Shown here piece after piece: positions 7,452 through 14,513 of a stretch of DNA of 14,513 nt. Both the position numbers and the translations under genes were made by a program. The notes under the pieces were generated by a model that saw only the letters and a program-made list of their open reading frames with translations, did not search any database and was not told where the DNA came from. Origin of the DNA: Bacillota bacterium (GTDB lineage: Bacteria; Bacillota_I; Bacilli_A; MOL361; Turicibacteraceae); NCBI GenBank assembly GCA_003486705.1, contig DNGE01000110.1:3895-18407 (forward strand), written 5' to 3'. Within the stretch, counting starts at the first letter, position 1. The number at the start of each line of letters is the position of its first letter.

Positions 7452-8978
7452 ATGCGTGTTAAAAATTCACTGATTAATTCAGTGGCTAACATCGTGGTTT
7501 ATATTCTAACCTGGCTTCCAACCTTTGTGGTTCGTAAAGTGTTTTTGATGACACTTGGGAATGATATTTTAGGCTTAAATTCACTATACGTCAACGTAAT
7601 AGGGTTAATGTCCATTTTTGACTTAGGGATTGGGACGGCGATTGTCTTTTCATTATACAAGCCGTTTGCAGAGGAAAATCGTGAAAAAATAAAGGCGTAT
7701 TTAAATTATTATAAAAAGTTTTACCAATTAGCAGGTGGACTGATCTTGATTGTCGGTTTATTTGTAACACCTGTGTTGCAGTTTTTTGTCAGCGCGGAAA
7801 TACCAAATATAGATGTTTATCGCTGGTTTATCTTGGCGTTGATTAATACAGTGATCGGGTATTTTTATTCTTATCAACTCTGTATCTTACAAGTGGCACA
7901 ACTAGGATATAAGATTTCGATAGGTCAGGCGATTTCAAAAACGATAATTTCTTCTTTACAAATTGTAACGTTGCTAAAATTTAAGCAATTTGATTTGTAT
8001 TTAATTGTTGAGATTATCATTAATATACTGTATTACGTTATGATGAATACTTATATTTTAAAACACTATGCATGGCTTAAAGTAACGAGGGGCGAGCTTG
8101 AGGTTGCTGAAAAAAAAGACTTGTTTAAAAATATTAAAGCGATGTTTTTACACAAACTAGGGTACCTGCTCGTGAATAGTACAGATAATTTAATTATTGC
8201 ACGTTATATTAGCTTAGGGGCCGTTGGGATGTTTAACTCGTATAAGTTGGTGATTGTGGCGGCTGAGAATGTTTTTTGGAAAGGCATGAGTGGTGTCAGT
8301 GCATCGATTGGTGATTTTATGGCGCAAAATAGTAAAGAAAGTGTGTATGAAGTACATAAGAAACTATACTTTCTTAACTTTTGGTTAGCGTCGTTTATTG
8401 TGATTGCCTTGTATCATACGGTTACGCCATTTATTGTCTTATGGCTCGGAATGCAACAAGTGATGGATGGATTTTCAGTGGGGCTCATCTTAATAAATTC
8501 GTATTTGTATATGATGCGATATTGTGTGCATGCGTTTAAAGAAGGTGCGGGCGTTTATCATGAAGATCGGTTTGCGCCACTGTTTGAGGCCAGCATCAAT
8601 TTGGTACTTTCAATTGGGTTAGTGCAAGTGCTAGGGTTACCGGGTGTCATGCTTGGAACACTTGTCAGTCATTTAAGTGTGGTGTTTTGGGTGAATCCAA
8701 AAGTCGTCTACCAGCACGTGTTTAATCAACCATTAAGCCATTATTTTAAACGATATATCCTGTATTTAGTTATTGCTATGTTAGCCTTTGGCTTAACGTA
8801 TGGGGTGACCCTACCACTTAAAGAACATCTAACTATTTGGACATTTTTATTAAATTGTGGTTGCAATATTGTATTAATTAATGCGCTATATTTGGTTATT
8901 TTTTGGAAGACAAGAGAGTTTCAATATTTTAAAGACATTGGATTTAAAATTTTACAGCGACAGTTAAAGGGTAGGTGA
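7452..8978 (+). CDS. Wzx-like polysaccharide flippase (oligosaccharide/lipopolysaccharide exporter family)
   Basis: This 508-aa integral membrane protein has about 12-14 hydrophobic segments along its whole length, the size and pattern of the MOP/PST superfamily flippases. It would move undecaprenyl-diphosphate-linked repeat units from the inner to the outer face of the membrane. The N-terminus has an amphipathic start and then a long first helix. The region LGLNSLYVNVIGLMSIFDLG, a glycine-rich loop around helix 2, is typical of Gram-positive capsule/EPS flippases. The assignment rests on family resemblance and on the glycosyltransferase neighbours; the substrate is unknown. The ATG at 7452 is 7 bases after a strong AAGGAGG. 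Its stop codon overlaps the possible GTG start of the next gene. Confidence 0.88.
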   Translation: MRVKNSLINSVANIVVYILTWLPTFVVRKVFLMTLGNDILGLNSLYVNVIGLMSIFDLGIGTAIVFSLYKPFAEENREKIKAYLNYYKKFYQLAGGLILIVGLFVTPVLQFFVSAEIPNIDVYRWFILALINTVIGYFYSYQLCILQVAQLGYKISIGQAISKTIISSLQIVTLLKFKQFDLYLIVEIIINILYYVMMNTYILKHYAWLKVTRGELEVAEKKDLFKNIKAMFLHKLGYLLVNSTDNLIIARYISLGAVGMFNSYKLVIVAAENVFWKGMSGVSASIGDFMAQNSKESVYEVHKKLYFLNFWLASFIVIALYHTVTPFIVLWLGMQQVMDGFSVGLILINSYLYMMRYCVHAFKEGAGVYHEDRFAPLFEASINLVLSIGLVQVLGLPGVMLGTLVSHLSVVFWVNPKVVYQHVFNQPLSHYFKRYILYLVIAMLAFGLTYGVTLPLKEHLTIWTFLLNCGCNIVLINALYLVIFWKTREFQYFKDIGFKILQRQLKGR

Positions 8979-8983
8979 ACAAC

Positions 8984-9448
8984 ATGAAAAAAGGTGACGT
9001 TATTTTTTGCTCAAGTGGTGGTGGTCATTATACGGAGTTGTTGGCGCTTGGGTCGCTTATTGAAAAATATAATGGCGTTGTTGTGACGGAAAAGACAAAG
9101 ATGGCAGAATGTTGCCCGTATCCCGTTGAGTATTTACGCTATTGTTCAAAAAATGATGGGTGGATTTATTTGTTTGAATACACGTGTGATTGGGTTGCTT
9201 CACTTCGTTACTTTATTAAATATAGGCCAAAGGTTATTGTGTCAACCGGCGTGCACTCAACCATTCCCTTATGTGTTTACGGCCGCTTATTTGGACGCAA
9301 AGTCATTTATATCGAGACCATTGCAAATGTGTACACTCCCTCAATGACAGGCCGTTTGATGTATTATCTCGCCACAGATTTTTACGTGCAATGGGAAGAA
9401 TTATTAACCCTATATCCTAATGCTAAATACGGAGGATGCGTCCTATGA
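8984..9448 (+). CDS. pssD: PssD/Cps14F-family glycosyltransferase subunit (Alg14-like)
   Basis: In this family the subunit anchors a two-part glycosyltransferase to the membrane and supports its PssE/Alg13-like partner, which binds the sugar nucleotide. The pneumococcal pair Cps14F/Cps14G adds the second sugar (galactose) to a lipid-linked glucose. The 154-aa protein begins with a beta strand and the loop SSGGGH (residues 10-15), the N-terminal hallmark of Alg14-like proteins. A later IVSTGVHSTIPLCVYGRLFG stretch gives the mid-protein Rossmann-like region. A GTG start at 8975 (157 aa, overlapping the flippase stop) is possible. The ATG at 8984 is preferred because AGGTGA (8973-8978) lies 5 bases upstream and because family members start close to the first strand. 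The stop overlaps the next ATG in an ATGA junction. Confidence 0.88.
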   Translation: MKKGDVIFCSSGGGHYTELLALGSLIEKYNGVVVTEKTKMAECCPYPVEYLRYCSKNDGWIYLFEYTCDWVASLRYFIKYRPKVIVSTGVHSTIPLCVYGRLFGRKVIYIETIANVYTPSMTGRLMYYLATDFYVQWEELLTLYPNAKYGGCVL

Positions 9449-9924
9449 TTTTAGTTTTATGCGGGACACAAAAACAAGACTTCTCACGCATGATTGCAGC
9501 CGTTGAATTAGTAGCCAACGAACAAGAAGTAATCGTACAAGCCGGCCATAATGACTATAAAAGCAATACAATGAAACTGTTTAGTTTTGTACCGAATGAG
9601 ACGTTGCAGTTATATATAAATGAGGCTGATTTAATTGTGACACATGCCGGAGCAGGCTCGATTATTCAAGCACTTAAGCTTCGTAAACGGGTCATTGCTT
9701 TTCCAAGACTTTCTAAATATCACGAACATGTTAATGACCACCAACTTCAACTAGCGAGCAAGCTCGCGCAGCTTGGCTATTTGCTTATGTATGAAGAGGG
9801 GACGTCGTTTCAAAAGCTTTACGAGAACGCTTTGATGTTTCAACCGAAGCCTTACGAGTTAGGCGGACAGATGCTTCAACTTCTCGATGATCAGATTGAA
9901 AAGTATTTAAATTTTAAAAAATAG
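9445..9924 (+). CDS. pssE: PssE/Cps14G-family glycosyltransferase subunit (Alg13-like, catalytic partner)
   Basis: This is the 159-aa GT28-type half-enzyme that pairs with the preceding PssD-like protein at the inner membrane face. The start MILVLCGTQKQDFSRMI matches the GT-x-x-x-x-F-x-R pattern of this family. The nucleotide-sugar binding loop is at 65-73 (VTHAGAGSI), followed by a FPR...HEHVNDHQ segment (86-100) that is also typical. The sugar transferred is unknown; galactose or glucose/GlcNAc are precedents only. An ATG at 9436 is in frame, but GGAGG (9431-9435) abuts it. That site is correctly spaced, 9 bases, from the ATG at 9445, which overlaps the upstream stop (ATGA). This suggests translational coupling and equal amounts of the two subunits. 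Confidence 0.9.
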   Translation: MILVLCGTQKQDFSRMIAAVELVANEQEVIVQAGHNDYKSNTMKLFSFVPNETLQLYINEADLIVTHAGAGSIIQALKLRKRVIAFPRLSKYHEHVNDHQLQLASKLAQLGYLLMYEEGTSFQKLYENALMFQPKPYELGGQMLQLLDDQIEKYLNFKK

Positions 9925-9932
9925 GAGTGCTT

Positions 9933-11921
9933 ATGTTTGTTATTGTGTTGTTGTTACTAAGTCTAATACTCATCTCCATAAAGCTTGGAATGATGGTGTC
10001 ACATTATATAAAGTCTCCAGTGGTTCAAGCTGTTTCTAAACTGCCGCTCGGCTTTTTTTGCTTACTCGGATTGGTTCAATTGCTGTATGGGCCATTTATG
10101 CAGTTTCACTTATCGACGAAAGCATTGGCAATCCTAACCGCTACCTTGTTCGGTGCGCTATTGGTCCTTTCGTTATTCGATATCAAACAACTCGTAATTA
10201 TCATCCAAAAAAAACTAAGGTGTAAAAAGACGTGGGTGGGCCTTGCTGTTACCGCTGTTTTCATTATGGCATACACGTTAATGGCGTCACTTGAGACGTA
10301 TTGGGATTTTAATTTTTATTTACCATTTATTCAAAGTAATATCGATGCCACGCATGTTAATACGATGAATCCGTGGAATGGCATCACTGAACGCTTGCAT
10401 TGGATGTATAATTACCAAAGCTATTATGTGCTCTTTTCGATGCTTGCAAAGTTAAGCAATGTAGATGGGACGTTGTTAATGATTTGGTTACCCTCCCTGA
10501 TGTATTTTATCGTATTGCCGATGCTGATCTTTGACGTCATAGGGATTGTTTCAACTAACAAAAAGCATCAAATCCAATCCTTTATTATCTTTTTTTTAAT
10601 CAGTATACCGCGACTTGATTTTTTAGAGTATCCGTATTATGGCGTGAACTTTCGGTTATATCTGTTTATGTATCTTTTAATGTGTTTAAGTGATTATGTA
10701 AAAACACGAAATAAAAAATTAATGGTGCTTATTTTATTGTTATCTTTTGCCCATGTGGCGACACAATCAAGTGCGCTATTTATTTCCGTTGTTTTAATGT
10801 ACGGATTACTAGCGTATGATGTCTTATATTTAAAAGGGAATGAGTCATGGACAGGCATCTTTCTTTCTATACCCGTTGCCACGTACGTGTTAAATATTAG
10901 TTATGATATATCACCTAAATTATCAGGGGTGCTTTTTTTAGTAACGGTATTCGGATATTTGGTGATTTACGGATTAGCGATGAAGAAAAAACAAGCGTTG
11001 CAAGTTGCACAACGTGTCATGGTGTTTTTAATCCCCATTCTGATTTATTTTATGGCGTGTGTTTTAATAGTCGTGCAGGTCAAGACCCCTGTGACGGTGC
11101 GTTCTTTTTTTAACATGATGGTACAACAGTTTTATAATGGGTACTCAATAAAGCTACTGGATGGATTTGAAATTTTAATAGCGGCTATTGTCATAAGTTA
11201 TTTCGTGTACGTATTATCCAAACGTAAAGCATTAGAACAACGATTGTATGTATTTATACCCGTTGTGACGTTAGTGGTCTTTTTTAATCCGGTGGTGGCG
11301 CCGTGTGTGAGTTTGTTTTTAACAGGCATTGTGTATGAGCGCCTATTTATTTTAGTTTATTCGGGGATTGGTTTGGTTATTTGTTTAGACGCTGTGTATA
11401 CAAGGTGTGCATCAAGACGTGCTCAACTATTGGTGAATGCTAGTTTAATCAGTGTCGGGCTGCTGTTGTTTGTAAATAATATGCTGCATCAAGAGCAACC
11501 AAAAATGTTGAGTGTGAAGGCGTTAGGAAAGTATGATTTGCGTTATAAACAGTCGTATGATTTTCTTGCATTGCAGTCGTTTTTAAATGAGGAAGTGTCA
11601 AATGAGTCAACGATTTTTAGTACGGATCTTCGATTGCGGCTTGGGTTGAGAAACGGGATTTTGGTGTTTACGGTACCGGAGTATCGCTTGTATGAAGCGA
11701 TGGATGTGATCGATGAAAATAGTCTTTATGGCTTGTATGATGTATTATCGAATGTTGAGTCGAACGTCGATGTGGAGACGATATTGCCGTTGTGTGAGCA
11801 ATTTGGGATTGATTATGTGGTATTACAATCGTCCGTCTCAAATGAGGTGAGGAATCAATTGCAAAAAGAGACGACGCTCATTTTTGAAAATGAGGGCTAT
11901 CTTGTGTATGAAAGAAAGTAG
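9933..11921 (+). CDS. Large polytopic membrane protein, Wzy-like polymerase or GT-C-type glycosyltransferase
   Basis: This 662-aa protein has roughly a dozen membrane helices over residues 1-520, then a soluble C-terminal domain of about 135 residues (about 525-662). The extracytoplasmic-looking loop after about residue 115 is rich in aromatic and acidic residues (ETYWDFNFYLPFIQ). That resembles the catalytic first loop of GT-C enzymes, which use lipid-phosphate sugars. The tail ends in an FGIDYVVLQ...GYLVYERK pattern, seen at the ends of several uncharacterised GT-C-like surface-glycan proteins. Within an operon that has a flippase and transferases but no other polymerase, it is the best Wzy candidate; this is inference, since Wzy proteins are too diverse to call by motif. 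The GTG at 9927 lies within the ribosome binding site TAGGAG, so the ATG at 9933 is preferred. Confidence 0.75.
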   Translation: MFVIVLLLLSLILISIKLGMMVSHYIKSPVVQAVSKLPLGFFCLLGLVQLLYGPFMQFHLSTKALAILTATLFGALLVLSLFDIKQLVIIIQKKLRCKKTWVGLAVTAVFIMAYTLMASLETYWDFNFYLPFIQSNIDATHVNTMNPWNGITERLHWMYNYQSYYVLFSMLAKLSNVDGTLLMIWLPSLMYFIVLPMLIFDVIGIVSTNKKHQIQSFIIFFLISIPRLDFLEYPYYGVNFRLYLFMYLLMCLSDYVKTRNKKLMVLILLLSFAHVATQSSALFISVVLMYGLLAYDVLYLKGNESWTGIFLSIPVATYVLNISYDISPKLSGVLFLVTVFGYLVIYGLAMKKKQALQVAQRVMVFLIPILIYFMACVLIVVQVKTPVTVRSFFNMMVQQFYNGYSIKLLDGFEILIAAIVISYFVYVLSKRKALEQRLYVFIPVVTLVVFFNPVVAPCVSLFLTGIVYERLFILVYSGIGLVICLDAVYTRCASRRAQLLVNASLISVGLLLFVNNMLHQEQPKMLSVKALGKYDLRYKQSYDFLALQSFLNEEVSNESTIFSTDLRLRLGLRNGILVFTVPEYRLYEAMDVIDENSLYGLYDVLSNVESNVDVETILPLCEQFGIDYVVLQSSVSNEVRNQLQKETTLIFENEGYLVYERK

Positions 11922-11929
11922 GTGAGTAG

Positions 11930-12883
11930 ATGGATGTGAGTGTCATTGTGCCGGTCTATAATGTGGAAAAATATTTGGCAACGTGTTTAGACAGTTTGGT
12001 CAATCAATCGTTAGCCCGCATTGAAATTATTTGTGTTGATGATGGGAGCACGGATGAATCGCTAACTATTTTAAGAGACTATGAAAAACGATATGATCAA
12101 GTTATTGTCATAACAAAAGAAAATGGCGGATTATCAGATGCGCGTAATGTTGGACTCATTTATGCTTTAGGTGAGTATGTTGGATTTGTGGATTCAGATG
12201 ATTGGGTGGATTTAAACTTTTTTGAAATGTTGTATCGTCAGGCGAAGGTGGCAAATGCCGATATTTGTATGTGTGACATGATGGAGGTCTATCCAGATGA
12301 AAGAAAGCCACTATGTGATTTTAATTTGTATTATCCAAATTTATCGCATCCGATGGTGTGCAATAAGTTATTTAAGCGCACGCTCATTCATGCTGGTGGC
12401 ATCCAATTTCCTAAAGGATTATGGTATGAAGACAATGTATTTACGTATCAATGTTTTTTAAATCAACCCACACTCTCTCATGTCAGTGACGTTTATTATT
12501 ATTATCGCCGTAAGCGAGAAGGGTCCATTATGAGTTCGCAACTGCATCAAAAAATTGATGATATTTATGAGGTGGCGACTATCTTATATCACTATCAAAA
12601 AACAAAAACACTGACAGCGTTTGAGCAGCAACAATTTGAACTCTATTTTATTCGCGGCGTCTTCTTTCGACATATTCCCAAGTTTTTAAGATTATACGCG
12701 AAGCAGCCGTTGACTTTAATTAAAAAACTAAAATCACATTATCAATTTCTAATTACCTATTATCCAGACTGGTTACAAAATCCACTGCTACTAGAAGATA
12801 AAGATGATTATTTTAAACAAAAACTCGGGCCACATTATCTCACCAAAATAAAAGGACTCAGTCGCGTGTTATCGTGGCTATAA
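11930..12883 (+). CDS. Family 2 glycosyltransferase (GT-A fold)
   Basis: A 317-aa inverting transferase that adds a sugar from a nucleotide donor to the growing lipid-linked repeat unit on the cytoplasmic side. The GT2 hallmarks are present: VSVIVPVYN (residues 3-11), the nucleotide-binding DDGSTD (37-42), NGGLSDARN (65-73) and the metal-binding DSDD (88-91). A WYEDN motif has the Glu-Asp pair (167-168) where the catalytic base normally lies. The C-terminal 120 residues are basic and aromatic, probably for membrane or acceptor contact. Donor and acceptor are unknown. An AGGTGAG site precedes the ATG, which comes 8 bases after the stop of the previous gene. Confidence 0.95.
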   Translation: MDVSVIVPVYNVEKYLATCLDSLVNQSLARIEIICVDDGSTDESLTILRDYEKRYDQVIVITKENGGLSDARNVGLIYALGEYVGFVDSDDWVDLNFFEMLYRQAKVANADICMCDMMEVYPDERKPLCDFNLYYPNLSHPMVCNKLFKRTLIHAGGIQFPKGLWYEDNVFTYQCFLNQPTLSHVSDVYYYYRRKREGSIMSSQLHQKIDDIYEVATILYHYQKTKTLTAFEQQQFELYFIRGVFFRHIPKFLRLYAKQPLTLIKKLKSHYQFLITYYPDWLQNPLLLEDKDDYFKQKLGPHYLTKIKGLSRVLSWL

Positions 12884-12894
12884 GGAGGATTCAA

Positions 12895-14019
12895 ATGAAA
12901 AAAATCATGTTTATGATACCGAACTTAGGCGGTGGTGGGGCTGAAAAAGTATTAGTCGACATTATCAATCACTTAGATCCTTTAAAATTTGAAACCACAC
13001 TCATCCTTTTGCAACACGAGGGCATTTACTTAAAGTCGGTGGCTCCCCATATCAACGTGATTGCCTTGCGAAAAAGTCATCGCCTACTGAACTGGATTCA
13101 AAGCCGTGTTATCAAATACGCACCCGCTTTTTATTATGAACGAAAAATTAACGCTAAGTATGATGTTGAAGTCGCCTTTTTAGAAGGAATGGCAACTCGA
13201 TTAATCGCCCATTCGAATAATCATCGCAGTAAAAAAATAGCTTGGGTACACACGAATATGCAGCACAATCACTGGACAAAAAATATGTTTCTCCCAGGTG
13301 CTGAGAAAAAGACGTATGAGGCATTTCATGAACTCATCTTTGTTTCAAAGCAAGCGCAAGCTGGCTTTAAAGAATGTTTTAAAGGCGTTAACGTTAACCA
13401 ACGCATCATCTTTAACCCTCTCTTTCAAGAAGTAGTTCGCCAAAAGGCGACCGAATTCAAAGTAGAAGCGGGACTGCGCCCAACCGTCGTTGCCGTTGGC
13501 CGCTTAAACAAACAAAAAGGCTTTGATTTACTAATCAAAGCCCATGCGCAACGACTCAAGCAAGCGCCTCATGACTTGCTCATTATAGGAGAAGGAGGTG
13601 AGCGCGAAGCGCTCACTAAACTAATCAAGTCGCTACAAGTTAGCGATAGTGTGAAACTGCTTGGGTTTGTGCCAAACCCATACCCGTACATGGCGGGAGC
13701 AGACCTGGTTGTATCCTCTTCAAGAATTGAAGGATACCCGATGGTGTTGTTAGAAGCGCTGGCGCTTCATAAGCCGATTCTTGCCACGCAGATTACGGGG
13801 AATAATGAAATTTTAAATGAAGGTGAGTTCGCCGCAATGTGCGAAGGAACCGTTGAGTCTTTAGCTGCTTCTTTAGAGAATCTGTTAACAAACCCGAAAA
13901 CATTGGCGTATTACGCACAACAAAGTGAGGTTCGGGCTGCACAATTAAGGGCGGAAGCTATTATGAAACAGATTGAGCAGTTATTAAAGGAAAATAGAAA
14001 AAACACACGAACAAAGTAG
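12895..14019 (+). CDS. Family 4 glycosyltransferase (GT-B fold, group 1)
   Basis: This is a 374-aa retaining glycosyltransferase expected to act on the cytoplasmic side in repeat-unit assembly. The N-terminal domain opens with MIPNLGGGGAEKV (residues 7-19), the glycine-rich loop near the active site. The C-terminal nucleotide-sugar domain shows VGRLNKQKGFD (201-211), IGEGGE (231-236) and the EX7E motif with E279 and E287 (EGYPMVLLE). An in-frame GTG at 12874 would add seven residues, but it overlaps the GT2 gene and lacks a good ribosome binding site. AAGGAGG at 12882-12888 is 6 bases from the ATG at 12895. The last codons and stop lie inside the bidirectional terminator shared with the 6S RNA. 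Codons ending in C (CGC, GCC, CTC) look more frequent here than in the genes before it. Confidence 0.95.
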   Translation: MKKIMFMIPNLGGGGAEKVLVDIINHLDPLKFETTLILLQHEGIYLKSVAPHINVIALRKSHRLLNWIQSRVIKYAPAFYYERKINAKYDVEVAFLEGMATRLIAHSNNHRSKKIAWVHTNMQHNHWTKNMFLPGAEKKTYEAFHELIFVSKQAQAGFKECFKGVNVNQRIIFNPLFQEVVRQKATEFKVEAGLRPTVVAVGRLNKQKGFDLLIKAHAQRLKQAPHDLLIIGEGGEREALTKLIKSLQVSDSVKLLGFVPNPYPYMAGADLVVSSSRIEGYPMVLLEALALHKPILATQITGNNEILNEGEFAAMCEGTVESLAASLENLLTNPKTLAYYAQQSEVRAAQLRAEAIMKQIEQLLKENRKNTRTK

Positions 14020-14033
14020 TTCGTGTGTTTTTT
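13998..14033. terminator. Bidirectional terminator shared by the GT4 gene and the 6S RNA
   Basis: A perfect 15-bp inverted repeat has arms at 13998-14012 and 14019-14033, with core AACACACGAAC/GTTCGTGTGTT and flanking A and T runs. It encloses a six-base loop. It gives a GC-containing stem followed by T in both directions. The GT4 stop codon TAG (14017-14019) spans the loop and the first base of the right arm. Confidence 0.92.
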
Positions 14034-14219
14034 AGGCCCAAGATGCCGTAGGTGTTAGGATACTAACCCGCTAAATTAGCAGGTGGGCTCCTGTCTATTA
14101 CATTAGGATTCCTAGGCCATGGTGGGCTAGGCTTTCAACACAATAATAGAACTTCCAGATCCCTTTATCAGAAGTGTTCGGATTAAACAACTAATCACCT
14201 TACGCACATCTCAGGATGT
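14034..14219 (-). ncRNA. ssrS: 6S RNA (RNA polymerase-binding regulatory RNA)
   Basis: 6S RNA mimics an open promoter and holds housekeeping RNA polymerase in stationary phase. On the minus strand the sequence folds as a long, interrupted rod about 185 bases long, the normal size. The closing stem CCTGAGATG (14215-14207) pairs with CATCTTGGG (14045-14037) over 9 bp. CGTA (14204-14201) pairs with TACG. GGTG-TTAG (14199-14191, one bulged A) pairs with CTAACACC (14058-14051), and TTAATCC (14186-14180) with GGGTTAG (14069-14063). A large bubble follows, whose 3' strand holds a small GCTAA/TTAGC hairpin. The apical arm starts with TCTATTA/TAATAGA (14150-14144 with 14100-14094) and ends in CCTAG/CTAGG. 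The ends, CTGAGATGTGCG and ACGGCATCT, resemble the corresponding ends of E. coli 6S RNA. The exact ends are estimated. Confidence 0.85.
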
Positions 14220-14225
14220 ATTTAG

Positions 14226-14254
14226 ATTTTAACATATTCTTTTTATTCATGCAA
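14226..14254 (-). promoter_or_regulatory. Sigma-A promoter of the 6S RNA
   Basis: On the minus strand TTGCAT (14254-14249), a 17-base spacer and TAAAAT (14231-14226), with TG one base before the -10, form an extended -10 promoter. The expected start near 14219 falls 4 bases before the closing stem of the 6S fold, an independent fit between promoter and RNA. Confidence 0.75.
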
Positions 14255-14513
14255 CAGACATGATAGACAGAATATAAGAAGTCAAATCGGAACCAATAAA
14301 ATATCATCATCATTAGTTTAAATCCAATACCAAACAGTGACTTGATGTTGCATACGTTAATCCAAGGAATGGTACAATGTATATTCCACAACAAATGCTC
14401 ACTGCTTAACTATTGATCCCGACCTGACAATCATATTATATGCAGGAATCATATTTTAATACAAAACATTTAAAAAAATTTAAAATCTTTAAAAGAACTG
14501 AAAAACATAAATG
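14255..14513. other. Non-coding AT-rich flank with one candidate minus-strand promoter
   Basis: No credible gene is seen on either strand. A 64-codon minus-strand frame (14394-14200) starts at TTG, has no ribosome binding site and runs through the 6S promoter, so I do not call it. On the minus strand TTGTAT (14464-14459), an 18-base spacer and TATAAT (14440-14435) could be a promoter reading towards the 6S gene. The last 60 bases are extremely A/T-rich and may be the upstream region of a gene beyond the window. Confidence 0.3.

Noticed and set aside
9126..9347. 73-codon plus-strand frame inside the pssD-like gene
   Set aside because: It is an alternative frame over a clearly conserved coding sequence with no ribosome binding site of its own.
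10694..10882. 62-codon minus-strand frame inside the large membrane protein gene
   Set aside because: It is antisense to transmembrane coding sequence. The frame is open by composition only.
14034..14219. Insertion-sequence end or IS200/IS605-type palindromes as an explanation for the hairpins after the GT4 gene
   Set aside because: No transposase remnant, target duplication or terminal repeat was seen. The minus-strand helices instead form one continuous 6S-like rod preceded by a promoter at the right distance.
14200..14394. 64-codon minus-strand reading frame rich in Phe, Met, Ile and Cys
   Set aside because: It begins at TTG without a ribosome binding site, resembles no family I know, and runs through the 6S promoter into the 5' end of the RNA.

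Overview
The window looks like a chromosomal segment of a low-GC, AT-rich member of the Bacillota (Bacilli or Erysipelotrichia type). The evidence is the order stringent-response RSH enzyme, D-Tyr-tRNA deacylase, T-box leader, hisS, aspS, together with strong AGGAGG ribosome binding sites and simple U-tailed terminators. I cannot name the species from the sequence alone; a Turicibacter-like organism is only a guess.

Layout. Bases 1-2857 hold an AT-rich leader, a full-length bifunctional (p)ppGpp synthetase/hydrolase (relA/rsh) and dtd, 12 bases apart. A promoter overlapping the end of dtd starts a T-box leader (about 2905-3132), which controls hisS and aspS (3182-6326). This pair ends in a nested hairpin terminator. 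HisRS carries an unusual Cys/His/Gly-rich C-terminal tail. From 6391 to 7142 lies a single-gene unit encoding a short membrane protein with a phosphorylatable PTS EIIB domain and no EIIC, closed by its own terminator.

From about 7240 to 14033 lies a polysaccharide operon. A roughly 180-base leader precedes a Wzx-like flippase, a PssD/PssE (Alg14/Alg13-like) glycosyltransferase pair, a large polytopic membrane protein (Wzy-like polymerase or GT-C-type transferase), a GT2 glycosyltransferase and a GT4 glycosyltransferase. The genes overlap or are spaced by a few bases, so they are probably co-transcribed and partly translationally coupled. No initiating sugar-phosphate transferase, nucleotide-sugar enzyme or Wzd/Wze regulator lies here, so the lipid-linked first sugar must be made by genes elsewhere.

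On the minus strand, convergent with the operon, is a strong candidate for 6S RNA (ssrS, about 14219-14034). It has its own sigma-A promoter and shares a bidirectional terminator with the last glycosyltransferase gene. The remaining bases to 14513 contain no gene I recognise.

Functionally the left half is housekeeping: amino-acid starvation sensing, tRNA proofreading and tRNA charging. The right half builds a surface glycan by a flippase/polymerase route. For several genes I place the start codon downstream of the longest possible ORF because the ribosome binding site fits better; these choices are given gene by gene.
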